NCBI GenBank assembly: GCA_949152475.1
Contig: OX424557.1
Location: 26,659,462-26,723,461, forward strand
Length of the DNA: 64,000 nucleotides
Direction of reading: 5' to 3'
Source of the DNA: Terebella lapidaria
Lineage: Eukaryota; Annelida; Polychaeta; Terebellida; Terebellidae
The translations under genes and the position numbers were made by a program. The notes beneath the pieces are model-generated. The model was not told where the DNA came from. It saw nothing but the letters and a program-made list of their open reading frames with translations, and did not search any database. How positions within the stretch are numbered: the stretch's first letter is position 1; each line of letters begins with the position of its first letter. This document shows, piece after piece, positions 12,130 through 24,100 of this stretch.

Positions 12130-12612
12130 TTCACAGGCTCCGGTTCAGCCGAACACACCCGATCCACTCCTCCTCGACACGTACACCCCTCGCCGCACTC
12201 TCAGATCAGCGCCTGATACCACGTCACTGATCAGTCACCCTGTCAACAAGCTAGTTGGTGGCTGAGCATTCAGGCCCATGCCATTGTCACTGTGGAATCG
12301 ACTTCCAGCCAACATCCGAGAACTGTCATCAAACTCATTCTTCAAGAAAACTTTGAAAACAGTTTACTCTAAACTGTACCGCAACTAGATTATACATTCG
12401 TTAAAATGATTCATATAATACTTTTACTCCATGTTTTCAGTATTTTATACAACATTGTATTAACCCTTTTATGTACAGTGCTTAGAGCCTCCGGGATTAG
12501 GCGCTTTTACAAGACACGGTGCCATTGTTTTTTTTCATGTAACACCACGGTATAAATGTCACCATGTTGTGAAACACCCATATAAGATAAGTGTCATATA
12601 ATGAAATGAAAT
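12130..12612 (+). mobile_element. LINE 3' end (C-terminal coding tail plus 3' UTR)
   Basis: Read in one frame, the sequence gives TYTPRRTLRSAPDTTSLISHPVNK, then LSLWNRLPANIRELSS and FFKKTLKTVYSKLYRN before the stop at 12386-12388. S-LWN-LP-IR followed by F-K-LK is the usual end of a CR1/L2/RTE-like ORF2. One internal stop (12263-12265) and the lack of everything upstream show a dead, 5'-truncated copy. The 3' UTR runs to an ATGAA-type short repeat near 12600. It lies inside the 5.5 kb element. Confidence 0.75.
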
Positions 12613-12840
12613 ATACAGAAATGTGACAAACACACATTCATGACATGACATGACGAGTGGCACTGGTTCAGGCAACAGTTGTAATGACTGACTATATAAG
12701 TTTACTATACATAAGTATCAATGCACTATATCATGATGTACATGATATATACGTGATATATAATTAGAGGTGTTCCACGAATGTGTATTTGACAATGAGA
12801 TTTTGTCATATTCCTTAAATAAATGAGTCAAAATTAACCT

Positions 12841-14019
12841 AAGGGTTAGATTTACCGGACGATTTTAGTTTTAAGCATTGCAGGTGACATACGGCCTTGA
12901 CAAACCAAGGTCATCTGTGTGAACATCGATGTCACCATTAGGTATGATGCATATGACTTTATATATGTTCATAATACAAACATATAAGCTCGATCAACAA
13001 GTATTTTGTCTGTAGAGGCCCGTTTACACCTGTCAGGTCAGGCAAAATTTTGAGTTTGGCCTTCAAGGTCGTTTAAGCTCAAGTTCTAGGTCGCCAAAAG
13101 ATGTGCTATATATACATGGCTTCTTATAAGCTTACACACTATCCTAACCTGTATGTGCAAGTGTTCAAGCCTCAGATGCCAATTTACAATTTTCACGTCA
13201 GACATTTAGCACTCAAGTTCATCTGAAATCAGGCTCAAGGTCAGCATTAGTTGTTCCCTATACGACTTCCTATATGCTCATAATGCAAACTTAAGCTCTA
13301 TCCACAATAATTGAAGAGGCAAACTTGGGCATTTTTGGACCCCAAAATGAATGTTTTGACCTTTCAAGATCATCGGAGGTCGAATTGCAGATCAAACTTG
13401 GGCATTTTCGGACCCCAAAATGGGTGTTTAGACCTTTCAAGGTACTCGAAAGTCAAACTCAAGGTCACCTCACAACACGCCATACATGACTTACTATTTG
13501 AAAGTGTCAATATCTATTCTCTCTTCAAGCGTTCTATGAGCACAGTGGTAGCAGCTCCCATTATGAAGGAAAAAATACCGAAAAAATTCAAAAAAATGTT
13601 TTAAAGGGTGAAGAATATTTTTTCCCCTGGAAATGACCCAAAACGGATAGTAATAAGATAGTAATAAGCCACACGGAGACCAGTAATTCAAGGATAACAA
13701 AACTTATACACGTCACAAAGGTACATCAGAGGAATCTTTCAAAGCAAAAATCATTAATTGATTGAACACTTTTTAGGAAAATGGCCGCCAAAGTTCAAAA
13801 TTGAGCGTTTTTTGGACGAAAACGCCCACCATTTGAGGAAGAATAAAAAACAAAAAATTAATGAAAAAATGCCTCCTTGAATTATTTTAAATTTTCCGAA
13901 ATATGGGACCATACACTTTAGAGATAAAAATTGTGAACGGACGCACGGACGGCTAGACGGACGACGGACGCAACCCGACGGCAATAAGTTATCGGACCAT
14001 AGGTTCGGTAACCTAAAAA
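12841..14019 (-). mobile_element. AGGTTACCGG-family element A
   Basis: A non-autonomous element in reverse orientation. The 5' end (at 14019) folds as GGTTACCGAACC-TAT-GGTCCGATAACT with a CGTCCGTCG-rich stretch after it; the 3' end near 12841-12870 carries TTACCGGAC. The interior holds degenerate tandem units (ATGCTCATAATGCAAACTTAAGC; TTGGGCATTTTGGACCCCAAAATG). It shares the 5' half with copies at 17.4, 18.8, 29.7, 46.5 and 51.3 kb. No protein is encoded. Confidence 0.75.
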
Positions 14020-14422
14020 TAACAATTGTTGGTATTCTTTGATGTTTAATAAACCTGTTACCAGATAATTCGTTCTCAGCTTGTGTACTTTCAATTCATA
14101 TTGCACCAATTATTCACTTGCAAACAGCAAAACACACATGGCCTAAGTAACACGCAGTTGCACAAAATGGCCTAAGTCACGAAAGACAAAATGGCCTAAG
14201 TCAGTCGATTTAGTCCGAATGTGGCCTAAGTCACTTTATTCCTAAATATTTGTAGATAATGATTATAGGATCAGATGTGTGCTTAAAGGTCATGCCAAGA
14301 AAGATGATAGCGGAAGTTTTTGCTGGTGGGATTGAAAACTGCATGCAAAGACAGTTTTTTGTTTCTCCTGAAAAATCGCCTTTTTTGACTTAGGCCATTT
14401 TTGCTCTAGTGTGTCGATATAT

Positions 14423-15049
14423 GATTTACATATATTGTATTGCATACATATACAGCGGCGAGCCAGTTAGTTAATATATTCAGAATGCTAATTTTCTTCC
14501 AAACCGAAATCAGGACCCAAGTAGGATATGCTGCGCTCTAATACAATTCGATCACTAGCTGCATTTACTGTAATCCGTCTGCAATCTTTATCACAATTGA
14601 AAATATAAGAAAGCGCAGCATACGCTGTTTGGGCCGGAATGAATTGGTAAATAACTCACCACTTCGCTGGTTTCCTTTTTCATACACCGTATCCTGCTAC
14701 ACGAAATTTTGCAATTGTATCCAGCGAATAAGCGTTTATATCCAGAACATGCATTTATGTGTTGCATGAACCTGAATGTCACGGAGCTTTCCGTGGCAAG
14801 GTAAGCGCCCCTCTGGCAGCATTTGAGTTATTGAGAGAGAAAACAACTCAAAGGCACAATGCGAGTCCACAATATATGTATATCAAGGAGTTGTTTGTGA
14901 ACTCAACGACTGAGTATTTATGAGAGGGGTGTGTAAGGGTGGGGGTGGTGCATGGGGCTGGGGTTGTGTGGGAGGGAGAATCATGCACTATGTCGGATTC
15001 GCGCTCAGGGTTTTATCTGGGCGAATCACTCAACCTCGGTCATTATCCC
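14423..15049 (+). mobile_element. YR-family copy I, right part with decayed hairpin
   Basis: This continues the copy begun at 7640 after the 5.5 kb insertion. It shares GGATATGCTGCGC, TATCCAGC, GTCACGGAGCTTTCCGTGGCAAG and GAGAAAACAACTCAAAGGCACAATGCGAG with copy II (20.31-20.67 kb) and copy V (36.88-37.03 kb). A G-rich stretch (14920-14980) then leads into CATGCACTATGTCGGA and a shortened hairpin (14992-15049; GGATTCGC...GCGAATC, CTCGG, ATTATCC). The order of features matches the right ends of copies II, III and V. Confidence 0.7.
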
Positions 15050-16700
15050 ATACATAACTTGAAGAATTCTCCCTCAGGCACCCATAATGTCAGTTGTATT
15101 TGTGTTGCATTGTTCTGATCTATTCGTCTAATTAGTGAGCACATCCAGTTTGTGAACATTTTGACTCATTTTATACAACGTTCACTGATGATAGCTTGTA
15201 CAGTTCATCTGATTTTTATATACAACCGACATACAACAGTTAAAGATTGTCGACGATCTATCTGCCACTACGGTGTCATCATTGTTTTCTCGTTTGATTT
15301 GTGTTGTATACAATACCACACAGTTACCGGTATGTATAAATACCAACTTATTTTGACATTACCGTTAAAAGAGATTCCACTTATTCGCAAAGACGTTGGC
15401 CTGCCATTCAATTATATTATTAGTTGATATTCAACAGTGGAATAAAAACAATGTTACACGGTTACATGTCTATTTGTACTTCGGACGCTTGCGTAAACGT
15501 ACAAATTGGCCTGAATAAATTGGTTATAAACACTTGTTTTCAATCACATGGATTAGGCTGATTAATTCGTATCCGGCTCATCCCGATGTTTACGGTGTTT
15601 ATGTATATTACCCTCTCGCTGAGCGCCCTAGAACTATTGGAGTACTCTCCACTCAGACACTTCCGGAATTTAACCAATTTGTATGCATCATGCGCCTCAC
15701 TTGAGCATGTGGAGCTTTATTTTGTTCCGGGGTCGAAGAGACGTTCGCTGCTCGTAAAAATACTAATGCCAGTGCTGAAGCGATCTTTGCTGTAAACCTG
15801 CCAATTGCATGTGTCATTCACACACATATTGTCAGAAATAAACTCCATGGATACATACTTCATTCGTAATGATTCATATGTATATCTAATGAGCCTTTTG
15901 GCTTGTAATTAGGTATCTATGTACTTGTCAAGTATCTATTCCATGCGGTTTGTTTCTGATTTCTAAATTAGTTTATAGGTTGTTGGGCAGTTGTATGCTA
16001 ATTCCATCAGGTGTACAGGAGAAACAACTACATTTCACACACTTTCTGTCCCTGATGACACCAGTGTGTCTTTGGATAAGCTGCTTGGTCGGGCTTTGTT
16101 TCTATTGCATATATTGTAAGAATTTTACGTTTGCCTTTGGCATCATCAAAATCTAGTGTGGGTTGTAAAAGATTGATACTTACATACACAATTTGAAACC
16201 CGTTAAAATAAATAAACTTTCTAAGAGGCTGATCTGTATGAAGACATTCACGCTTAGCAAAAACAGTATATGTAGTGTGAATGCACATACAATACTTTGT
16301 CAATTATACACTGCAAAAAAGCAGATCTTCAAACTTTTTTTATTTGTTTCTCGTCAAACAGTGAACGAGATATCGCCTGATACCCATGGTTTATCTAGCG
16401 TGAATAAGTCTTTGTTAGAAATGCCTAAAAGTTAGTGGACACCTTCTTAGCTATCATGGCTATATATGACCAATTTGGGTATGAAAAACCATCAGTCAAA
16501 ATGATAAAAAAAAAATTGCTCTGTGTCCCATCAGATAATAATCAATAATAACACTAACCTTCGTGCTTGTCAAAACAACCTAACGGAATCCTCAGTTAGG
16601 ATCAACATACTATATTTTTGCAGTTCATTGAATACACCGACATTCTTAAATTGACAAAATAAGTCTCATAGTTATCTGGCTACCTTGGGGGAAAATATGT
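15050..16700. other. Intergenic DNA, paralogous in part to 54.2-55.1 kb
   Basis: No gene is seen. The stretch 15580-15840 resembles 54.34-54.61 kb (ATCCAATTTGTATGCATCAT-like word, CCAGTG, GCATGTGTCAT), and 16440-16500 resembles 54.99-55.03 kb (TATATATGACCAAT then GAAAAACCA). This suggests an old segmental copy. Part of it recurs inverted at 31.13-31.19 kb. Confidence 0.45.
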
Positions 16701-16711
16701 TCTTCTTCAGT

Positions 16712-17426
16712 TATAGTGCATGATTCCATTGTCTCGAGCAGGTATCTATTTGTAATAAATACCTCTGTGGGAGGTATTTATTTCCAATAAATACCTGTCC
16801 CAGGTATTGAATGAAAATAAATCAATACTGGTGGACACAGTAAACACACCGGGATTGTAATTTTTATTGCCAAGCATGGCATACAAGTATCAGACTTATA
16901 TTACTCGATGTACATAAACATGATAAACAGCTAATCGTTATGGTGTGCGATTTAATCCATGGGTCACAACAGTTTTGTGATTTTTTGGACACATGGTTCA
17001 TGAAATCATCCGCCTTCTGCAGAAATCCAGTGAAAACGTATATATCCACAATATCCTTGGAATTCCGGAGGTTTTGATAATAATCCTGCGATATTCCACA
17101 TCCGCAAATGTACCGGAATCCTAGAGAAGCTTCCAGAGATCACGCATAACGTAATTTCCTGCAAATATGAATGAAATATACAAGCATGAATGTTCGATTT
17201 TTCCTCTTCAAATCTAGTTTATAGCTATTCAGCATATGTATTATGGGAACAATTTGAACAGAACTTTCACTCCGCCATATAAATTAAATGCACGAATAGC
17301 ACATAAAAAAACTTTTACTTATCAGTCGTACGTTGAAGTCATGGATCAAACTTTATGATCGCCGTGTTGATTTTACGAAGAATTCTGTAAATAGGCCTAC
17401 ATGTGTACAAATTGTTTTTTTATTTT
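16712..17426 (+). mobile_element. YR-family copy II, left part
   Basis: It begins with TATAGTGCATGATT and three tandem palindromes (16740-16764 and 16772-16796 with AGGTAT..ATACCT arms; 16802-16829 with AGGTATTGA / TCAATACT arms). The third palindrome and its GACACAGTAAACACA flank match the left end of copy III (21.05-21.11 kb). A TTTTTATTG run near 16862 corresponds to the reverse-strand polyadenylation signal of copy III. The next 560 bp match copy I. At 17427 it is interrupted by AGGTTACCGG elements B and C and resumes at about 20067. Confidence 0.65.
16740..16829. repeat. Three tandem palindromes at the left end of copy II
   Basis: Palindromes 16740-16764, 16772-16796 and 16802-16829 share AGGTAT / ATACCT-type arms around AT-rich spacers of 8-11 bp. 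Their arms differ from those at 7.70 kb but the spacing is similar. Confidence 0.85.
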
Positions 17427-18814
17427 TAGGTTACCGGACCTATGGTCCGATTACCTATTGGCATGGCGTTGCGTCCGTCGTCTGTCGTCCGTCGTCGTCG
17501 TCAACATTTTTATCTTTTTTGTTTATGGGCGAATTTTTCTGAAATTTTGCACAAAAATACTTTAAAATAATTCAAGAAGGAGATATTTTTTAGTTTTTTG
17601 ATTTTCGCATTTTTTTCAAAATGGCGGCCGTTTTAGACGAAAAATGCCTGATTTTGGACTTTGGCGGCCATTTTCTCAAAATCTGTTCAGTAACTTTTTT
17701 TCTCTTTGATACATAACACTCCTCATATGTACTTCTATGATGTCTATAAATTTCGTTGCGCTTGAATCGCTCGAAGTGGGCCATTTTGGCCCAAACTCAG
17801 CCCAAATGGGACTTTCCCATGTTAAATTCTCCTATGCCTCATAATGGGACACATTATGCCTAATATCTCACTTAATATTGAGATTAGAGACTAGGAATCA
17901 ATTGTGGACATATAGGAAATGATATATCCTGAATATTCTCGTGACCTTGAATTTGACCTCTGACCTCAGTTTCAAGGTCAGAGCACAAAATGGCTTATAT
18001 CTTGCTTATTATTGATTCTACAGCTTAGGAATCAATTGTGGACATATAGGAAATGATATATGCTGAATATTCTGATGACCATGAATTTGACCTTTGACCC
18101 CATTTTCAAGGTCATAGGACAAAATGGCTTATATCTCGCTTATTATCGACTCTACATCTTAGGAATCAATTGTGGACATATAGGAAATGATATATGCTGA
18201 TTATTCTGATGACCTTAAATTTGACCTTTGACCCCATTTTCAAGGTCATAGGACAAAATAACTAATATCTCGCTTGTCATCGACTTTACGGCTTACGAAT
18301 CAGTTCTGAACATATAGGAAATGATATATGCAAATTATTGTCGTGACCTTGAATTTGACCTTTGACCTCATTTTCAAGGTCACAGGACAAAATGGCTAAT
18401 ATCTCACTTATTATCGATTTTACAGCTTAGGAATCAATTGTGGACATATAGGAAATGATATATGCTGAATATTCTCGAGACCTTGAATTTGACCTCTGAC
18501 CTCATTTTCAAGGTCCAAGTACAAACTGGCTCATATCTTGCTCCTCTATTGACTGTATGGCTTGGGAATCAATTGTGGACATATAGAAAAAGATATACAC
18601 TGAATATTTTGATGACCTCGAATTTGACCTTTTGCCTTCATTTTCAAGGCCACAGCACAAAATTGCCAATATCTCTCTGTTTTGAATTTACAGCTTAGCA
18701 ATCAACTGTGGACATGATATATGTTTAATATTATATATGCTGAATATTCTTTTGACCTTGACTTTAACCAGTGACCTGGCTAACATCTAAAATAATAAAC
18801 ATTGTCCGGTAACC
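17427..18814 (+). mobile_element. AGGTTACCGG-family element B with ~120 bp tandem array
   Basis: The 5' end is a hairpin (GGTTACCGGACC-TAT-GGTCCGATTACC) followed by a CGTCGTC-rich segment and a conserved 300 bp stretch (AAAATGGCGGCC, TTGGACTTTGGCGGCC). From about 17880 to 18760 about seven units of roughly 120 bp run in tandem: GGAATCAATTGTGGACATAT, GACCTTGAATTTGACC, TTTTCAAGGTCA. The 3' end is TTGTCCGGTAACCT plus a TTTGGCCCTTGGCCTAATTTTT tail. It inserts in copy II and abuts element C. Confidence 0.8.
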
Positions 18815-18835
18815 TATCTTTGGCCCTTGGCCTAA

Positions 18836-20093
18836 TTTTTAGGTTACCGGACCTATGGTCCGAAAACCTTTTGGCATGGCGTTGTGTCCGGCGTCCGTCC
18901 GTTTGTGCGGGCATACCAGAAGGGTTTACGGGGATTTCTTAGGGGGAATAATGCTGAAAATGCCCCACAACCACAGTTTAAGCCAAAAGTGTGGTTTTGT
19001 GGGGATTTTTTCAGGACTTACGGGGAAAGTTAAGATTTAACATTGGGTCCGCCCGTAACGCCCATCCGTTCGCACGTCCGTCCGTCCGTCGTCCGTCCAC
19101 ATTTTTATCTTTAAAGTTTACGGTCGAATCTTTCTGAAATTTTGCACAAAAATAGCTAAAAATTTTCCCAGGAAAGGGTTTTTTTCGTTTTTTGATTCTC
19201 GCATTTTCCTCAAAATGGTGGCCATTTTTGTTGAAAAGTGCCCAATTTTGGACTTTGACGGCCATTTTCTCAAAAACAGTTCAGACAGTTTTGAGATTTT
19301 TATTTCAAAAGATTCCCCTTATGGACTTCTGTGATGTGTATAAGTTTGGTTGCCCTTGAATCGCCGGTCTCCGTGAGGCGGCCATTTTGAATTTTTGACG
19401 AGTCGGCGAAAAAAAAAAATTTCGCCCCAAATCGCTTCACTATCCATTTTGGGCCATTTCTAGGCAAAAAAAATTTTTCACCCTTTGAAAAAGTTTTTGG
19501 ACTTAGAAATTTTTTGGCAATTTTTTCCTTCATAATGAGAGCTGCCAGAACTGTACTCATAGAACGCCTGAAGATAGAGCTTAGAAATTGGCACTTTCAA
19601 TTGGAAAGTCATATATGGCGACTTGTGTGGGGACCTTGAATTTGACCTTGGATGACCTTAAAAGGTCAAAACAGCCATTTCTGTGTCAAAAAATGCCCAG
19701 ATTTGCCTCTATAGATGAAATGCTTGCAGATAAGGCTTATGTTTGCATTATGAACATATAGGAAGACATATATGGCACAACTAATGTTGACCTTGAACTT
19801 GACCTCTGATGACCTTGAGTGCCAAATGTCTGACTGAGAATGTGTACATTGGCCTATACACTTGCACCCAGACGTATCTTTGTATTATGAACATATAGAA
19901 AGTCAAATACCGCACCCGTACATGTAATGGTGACATTGAAGTTCACATGGATGACCTTGATTGGTAAATCTCATGGTCATAATGTTCACACTGATAACCT
20001 TGATTGATAAATCTCAAGGTCTGTTACATTCCATTATCCAAACCAAAATTGTCCGGTAACCTATCTTAGCCTTTGGGCTAATTTTCTTATAAG
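18836..20093 (+). mobile_element. AGGTTACCGG-family element C
   Basis: It starts at TTTTTAGGTTACCGGACC directly after element B and ends with AATTGTCCGGTAACCTATC and the tail TTAGCCTTTGGGCTAATTTT. The 5' half matches B; the inner region has a different degenerate array (GACCTTGAA, TATGAACATATAGGAAG). The head-to-tail placement of B and C suggests insertion into a preferred site at the family's own end, or tandem duplication with later change of the interior. Confidence 0.8.
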
Positions 20094-21047
20094 GATTGAA
20101 AGAACGCATGATAAAGATATTTGTTCAGGCAAAAATTATGATTCAATTCTTTGTACACGGGTACAACCCGTTAGATAATTCAGAAGGAGAAAATGCTAAT
20201 TTTTTGAATTCACAAGAAATAAGTGATATACTCACCGGTTTACAAATCTGGCATGTTGTTCATGTACTGCATCTGGTTACACCAAAATTTTGAGTCATTC
20301 CCAAGTATAAGGAGCCCAAGTACCGTACGCTGCTCCTTAATACTACTCGTCCACTGAAAACATACCATTTAATCCGTCTCGCACCTTTTAATCCTTATTG
20401 AATATAGAGGAAGGCGCAGGATATGATATTTGGGCCGTATAGGGTTTTGCAACAGTATCCAACAAACAAGCGCGTCAGAACACGCGTTTATATCCGCATG
20501 CAGCGTATCCATGTGTTGCATTTTTCATCACGAAAAGTTGATGTCACGTAGCTTGCTGTTTCAAAGTGAGCGCGCATTTTGCCGCGTTTGTTTTTATAGG
20601 GTCCCATTTGAGCAATACTCACAAACGCGTTACTAGGGGGAGAAAACAGCTCAAAGGCACGGTGCGAGGCCACCAGAAACATACTGAATTGAAACCATGT
20701 ATACTGTAGCCATAACAACAGAGTGCGGGCTAGGGTTGAATGTACAAATCTATGAGCCGAGTCATGTGGGGAAGCAATTTCTGTAGCGAGTAAGCTTTCC
20801 TGACGGATACACTTGCTTGGGCGAGGACTGTGCGTTGCATTTGCAGTTTTGTTGTTTATATAGTGAATTACGTAAAGGGTATGTGATATGTTGTTTATGA
20901 ACCGAGTGTGTGAAGGGGGGGGGGGGGTGCATGCACTATGTCGGATAATGCCTACGGCTTCGTATTCCTCACGAATAGAAACCTCGGCCTTCGGCCTCGG
21001 TCTCTATTCGTGAGAAATACTCAGCCTAGGGCATTATCCTATACATA
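20094..21047 (+). mobile_element. YR-family copy II, right part
   Basis: This resumes copy II. It shares GTATCCA, GTTTATATCC, TTGCAT, GATGTCACG-AGCTT and GAGAAAACAGCTCAAAGGCAC with copy I right part and copy V, and GGATACACTTG-TTG with the right part of copy III (24.41 kb). A poly-G run (20913-20927) leads to TGCATGCACTATGTCGG and the hairpin at 20943-21039. The last 120 bp are identical to 24593-24712. Confidence 0.7.
20928..21047. repeat. 120 bp direct repeat with hairpin, left copy
   Basis: It holds TGCATGCACTATGTC, then a 97 bp hairpin (20943-21039): outer arms GGATAATGCC / GGGCATTATCC, middle arms CTCACGAATAG / CTATTCGTGAG, centre CTCGGCCTTCGGCCTCGG. The outer arms are not fully complementary between their ends. 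It is identical by eye to 24593-24712 and in the same direction, 3665 bp apart. The recombinase gene lies between the two copies. In position it is the right end of copy II and at the same time the left boundary of copy III. Confidence 0.9.
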
Positions 21048-21126
21048 AATACCTGCCCAAAGTATTGATTGAATTTAATAAGCCAATACTCAGGAGGCAA
21101 ATAAACACATTTTGAGTTTTCATTTT

Positions 21127-21132
21127 TTTATT
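21127..21132 (-). promoter_or_regulatory. Polyadenylation signal AATAAA of the recombinase gene
   Basis: Read on the minus strand, AATAAA lies 41 bases beyond the end of the recombinase coding region, a usual distance for a transposon gene with a short 3' UTR. Confidence 0.6.
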
Positions 21133-21172
21133 GCATATGTACACGTATAGCACCAACAGTATCATGGAATAC

Positions 21173-24100
21173 TCATGCAAAATGGAAATGGTGGTTGCTA
21201 CCAGATATATATATAATTGTGTTTGGTTTTGTTAATTTGGCGGGTGCGGCCTGTTCAGGATTTGATGTGTTGCCACCCTCGTTACTGATGTTGCCACGGT
21301 CTCCTAGCTGCTGTGGACTTGGTGTGTCGCCAGCATGGGACGTCTCTGCGCTCGTTTTACTCCCCGCAATCAGATCGGTGATGACACGTCTTTGTCCGTC
21401 AGAGACCCGCTTGTAGCGGTTGACCGCATCACTCCTGTGTCCTGTTTGACACGATATTAGAGATGTGTCTAGGTCTTGTTGGAAGAGTCGCGTCACCGTT
21501 GTGACCCTGAGACTGTGATTCGTGTACTGTCCTTGAAAGCCAGCAGCGGACATCATGGTTTTCGTCATATTTGATAATACGTTGTGTCCGATAACTTGCT
21601 TCCCGTACCACATACCCTTTGGTTTTGAAAGAGGCTTGAGATACAGAGCATTCTGGATAGCTTCGTTTGGGCAAACAGACACATATTTGCCAACAACATG
21701 GACAGGGCAACGTTGTTCCCTCGTTGAACAACAGCAGTAGGCTCGCGCAGAATGGCGTTCGACCTTGCGATGCTTTAGCCCTCCCTGATTTGTTTTCGAC
21801 GTACATTCGGTGTACTGAATGTATTCTTTACCCCCAACATCAGTGTGAAACGAGAAATTGGACTTGGTGAGCTTGCGGTGTTCCTCTCCCCCGCGTATTC
21901 CAAAATGCACACCAATGAGGTAGAACACAGTTCGTAACAGGTTCTCAGGGTTGCCAGTACCCAGCACTCCTTTGGCATAAAGATGATCTTCCTGATCCTC
22001 TGTGATGGGTTCCGCACTCTTTTTCGTCGCCCCCAGTCCCTCACGTGCTGATTCCTTCATAGTCACGTCTAGCGAGTAGTAGAGCAGTGGAAATTTGTCG
22101 ACATCGATTAATGTCAACTTGCGTCCGAGATATTTTTGGATTGACACAATTATCTCATGCTTCGTTTTGCCGGGATATTCCTCCCCATTCTTTTTTCGTA
22201 TTTGTGAAATGAAGTTACCAAGAACAATGCCCATGTCACAATTGTTCATCTCAATTAGAGAAGCGTTGTTTCGCAGAATACCATCGTACTTCTCTTTTCC
22301 TGGGGTGCTTAACCTCCAAGCCACCCAGTCCTCGAATATGTTATATGCCCATATAGCCTTCGATTTCGTCTTTGGTGGAATGGATTCGTGAATTAAGGTA
22401 TCCAAGCTCACCATCTCCCTGGGTTTAAATCGAGCAGAAGTCCCTGTTGAATTGAAAAAAAAGTTTTAAGCGATAGCCGACAACGAATAATGCTACACCT
22501 TGTAAAAATTGTTGAAACTATGTGATAAACATTTAAATTGCACTTCGTGACCTCATTTTTCAAGAAAATTAAGCCAAGGGCTAAGATAACTTACCGGACA
22601 ATTTTATTGCAGGTGACATATCACCTAAAGATTTAATTATTTTTTTTTTAGAAAAAAATAAATATAATAAAAATAGCTCCTTGAATTATTTCAAAGTAGT
22701 CCGCTCCAAACAATGGAGAGGAGGTCAAAGTGTTTTCAAAAATAACTATCAACATATTCTACAGCTTCAAAAGGACATATTTTATAGAGTAACTGTTTAG
22801 CGTGCTAAAACTGAAAAAAATAGGGGGGGGGGGGGGTCACCGTATCCGTTCGCATGAAAAACACGATAGAAGATGTGAATATGGAGTTTGAATATGAATT
22901 TGATGGAATATGTCGGATAAACCAGTACGGTAACCCCCTATTTTCTTTTCAGTATTAGGATGCAGATCAGTTACACTATAAAATATGTCATTTTGAAGAG
23001 ATAATATTGAAAAAATAACTTGAATTTTGACTCTTCCGTTACCTCACTGTTTGTAGCGGACTGACTATCACACCACAATTACTAACCATCAGCAGTTGAA
23101 GTCCCGACAACAGGAAGAAAGGTTGACGCACTGACTCCGGGCGTATCACGGAGATCCAATGAGCTTTTCATTCCGACGCCTGTCAAAAGCAAAAGGAGCA
23201 CATGTACAATCTAGTGGGCAATCCTGTTTCTCTATGATAATCAATGACAATGATGAGTTAATCAATGGCACAAAATGATAAATACAGATAAAAAGAACAC
23301 CTGATTTGTAATAAATAGGCCTAACACTTTTCTATCATAACCAATTGTCATTCTATCATAACCAATTGTCATTCCGGATACTAAGTATGGGAAATTAGTT
23401 AGTAATAAAATTGCCCACGTTATTGTACATCCTAGCCTTATTGTTTTTCTGGTTGATGCAATCCATATATTTAATATAATACACATCGCTTTTATATTTG
23501 AATTTCAGAAAGGATCGGTAAACATGGCTGACTATCACACCCCTATTACTCACCATCAGCAGTTGAAGTTCCGACAACAGGAAGAAAGGTTGACGCACTG
23601 ACTCCGGGCGTATCACGAAGATCCAATGAGCTTTTCATACCGCCGCCTGTCAAGAGCAGAATATAATTGTAATTGCGCCTGACTAGTTTATAGTGACAGT
23701 GTACAATTTGAATGCCTAAAAAGGTGCTAACCGATAAAACCGCAATATTGCAATAGTCGGATGCATTCCAGGTGGGTTTTTTTTCAACGACAATATTCAG
23801 AACCCATCAATATTTCGCAAATTCTTACCGTCAGCTGGTCTCGTTCGTCTGTACGCAGACAAAATTGATGCTCCACCAAGTTCCGGCATGCTAGTGACAT
23901 CAACCGACGTTAACATTGTATCATAAATTTCTTCTTCGGATACTTGTAGACTTTGCGCCGCATTATGAACTTCCGTCTCTTCCAAAACCATTCTATCGAA
24001 TTCTGCAAGGGCGTCCGTGAGCACGTGGTCCCGTGACATTGAACAAAGGCCACTCCCGTTCGTCGCTTCTGCCTCCGAAATATCTTCAGTTTCTGGACAG

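Larger units (their letters stand above)
8889..14422. mobile_element. Nested 5.5 kb DNA element with GACTTAGGCCATTTT subterminal repeats
   Basis: Terminal inverted repeats of about 37 bp lie at 8889-8925 and 14386-14422 (outer word ATATATCGACA, inner word AAAATGGCCTAAGTCA) with a few mismatches. Several further copies of GACTTAGGCCATTTT lie just inside each end (9040-9190 left, 14130-14230 right), as in hAT- or En/Spm-like elements whose transposase binds subterminal motifs. The element separates the left and right parts of YR-family copy I. It holds a fold-back element, a MITE, a LINE end and an AGGTTACCGG element. No transposase frame was recognised, so it is non-autonomous or decayed and the superfamily stays open. 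Confidence 0.65.

Noticed and set aside
17810-18760. Tandem GACCTTGAATTTGACC units as nuclear-receptor binding array
   Set aside because: AGGTCA-like half-sites occur, but spacing is irregular and the array lies inside a transposon; not enough to claim regulation.
21195-21870. Plus-strand frames over recombinase exon 4
   Set aside because: Antisense shadows of the recombinase domain.
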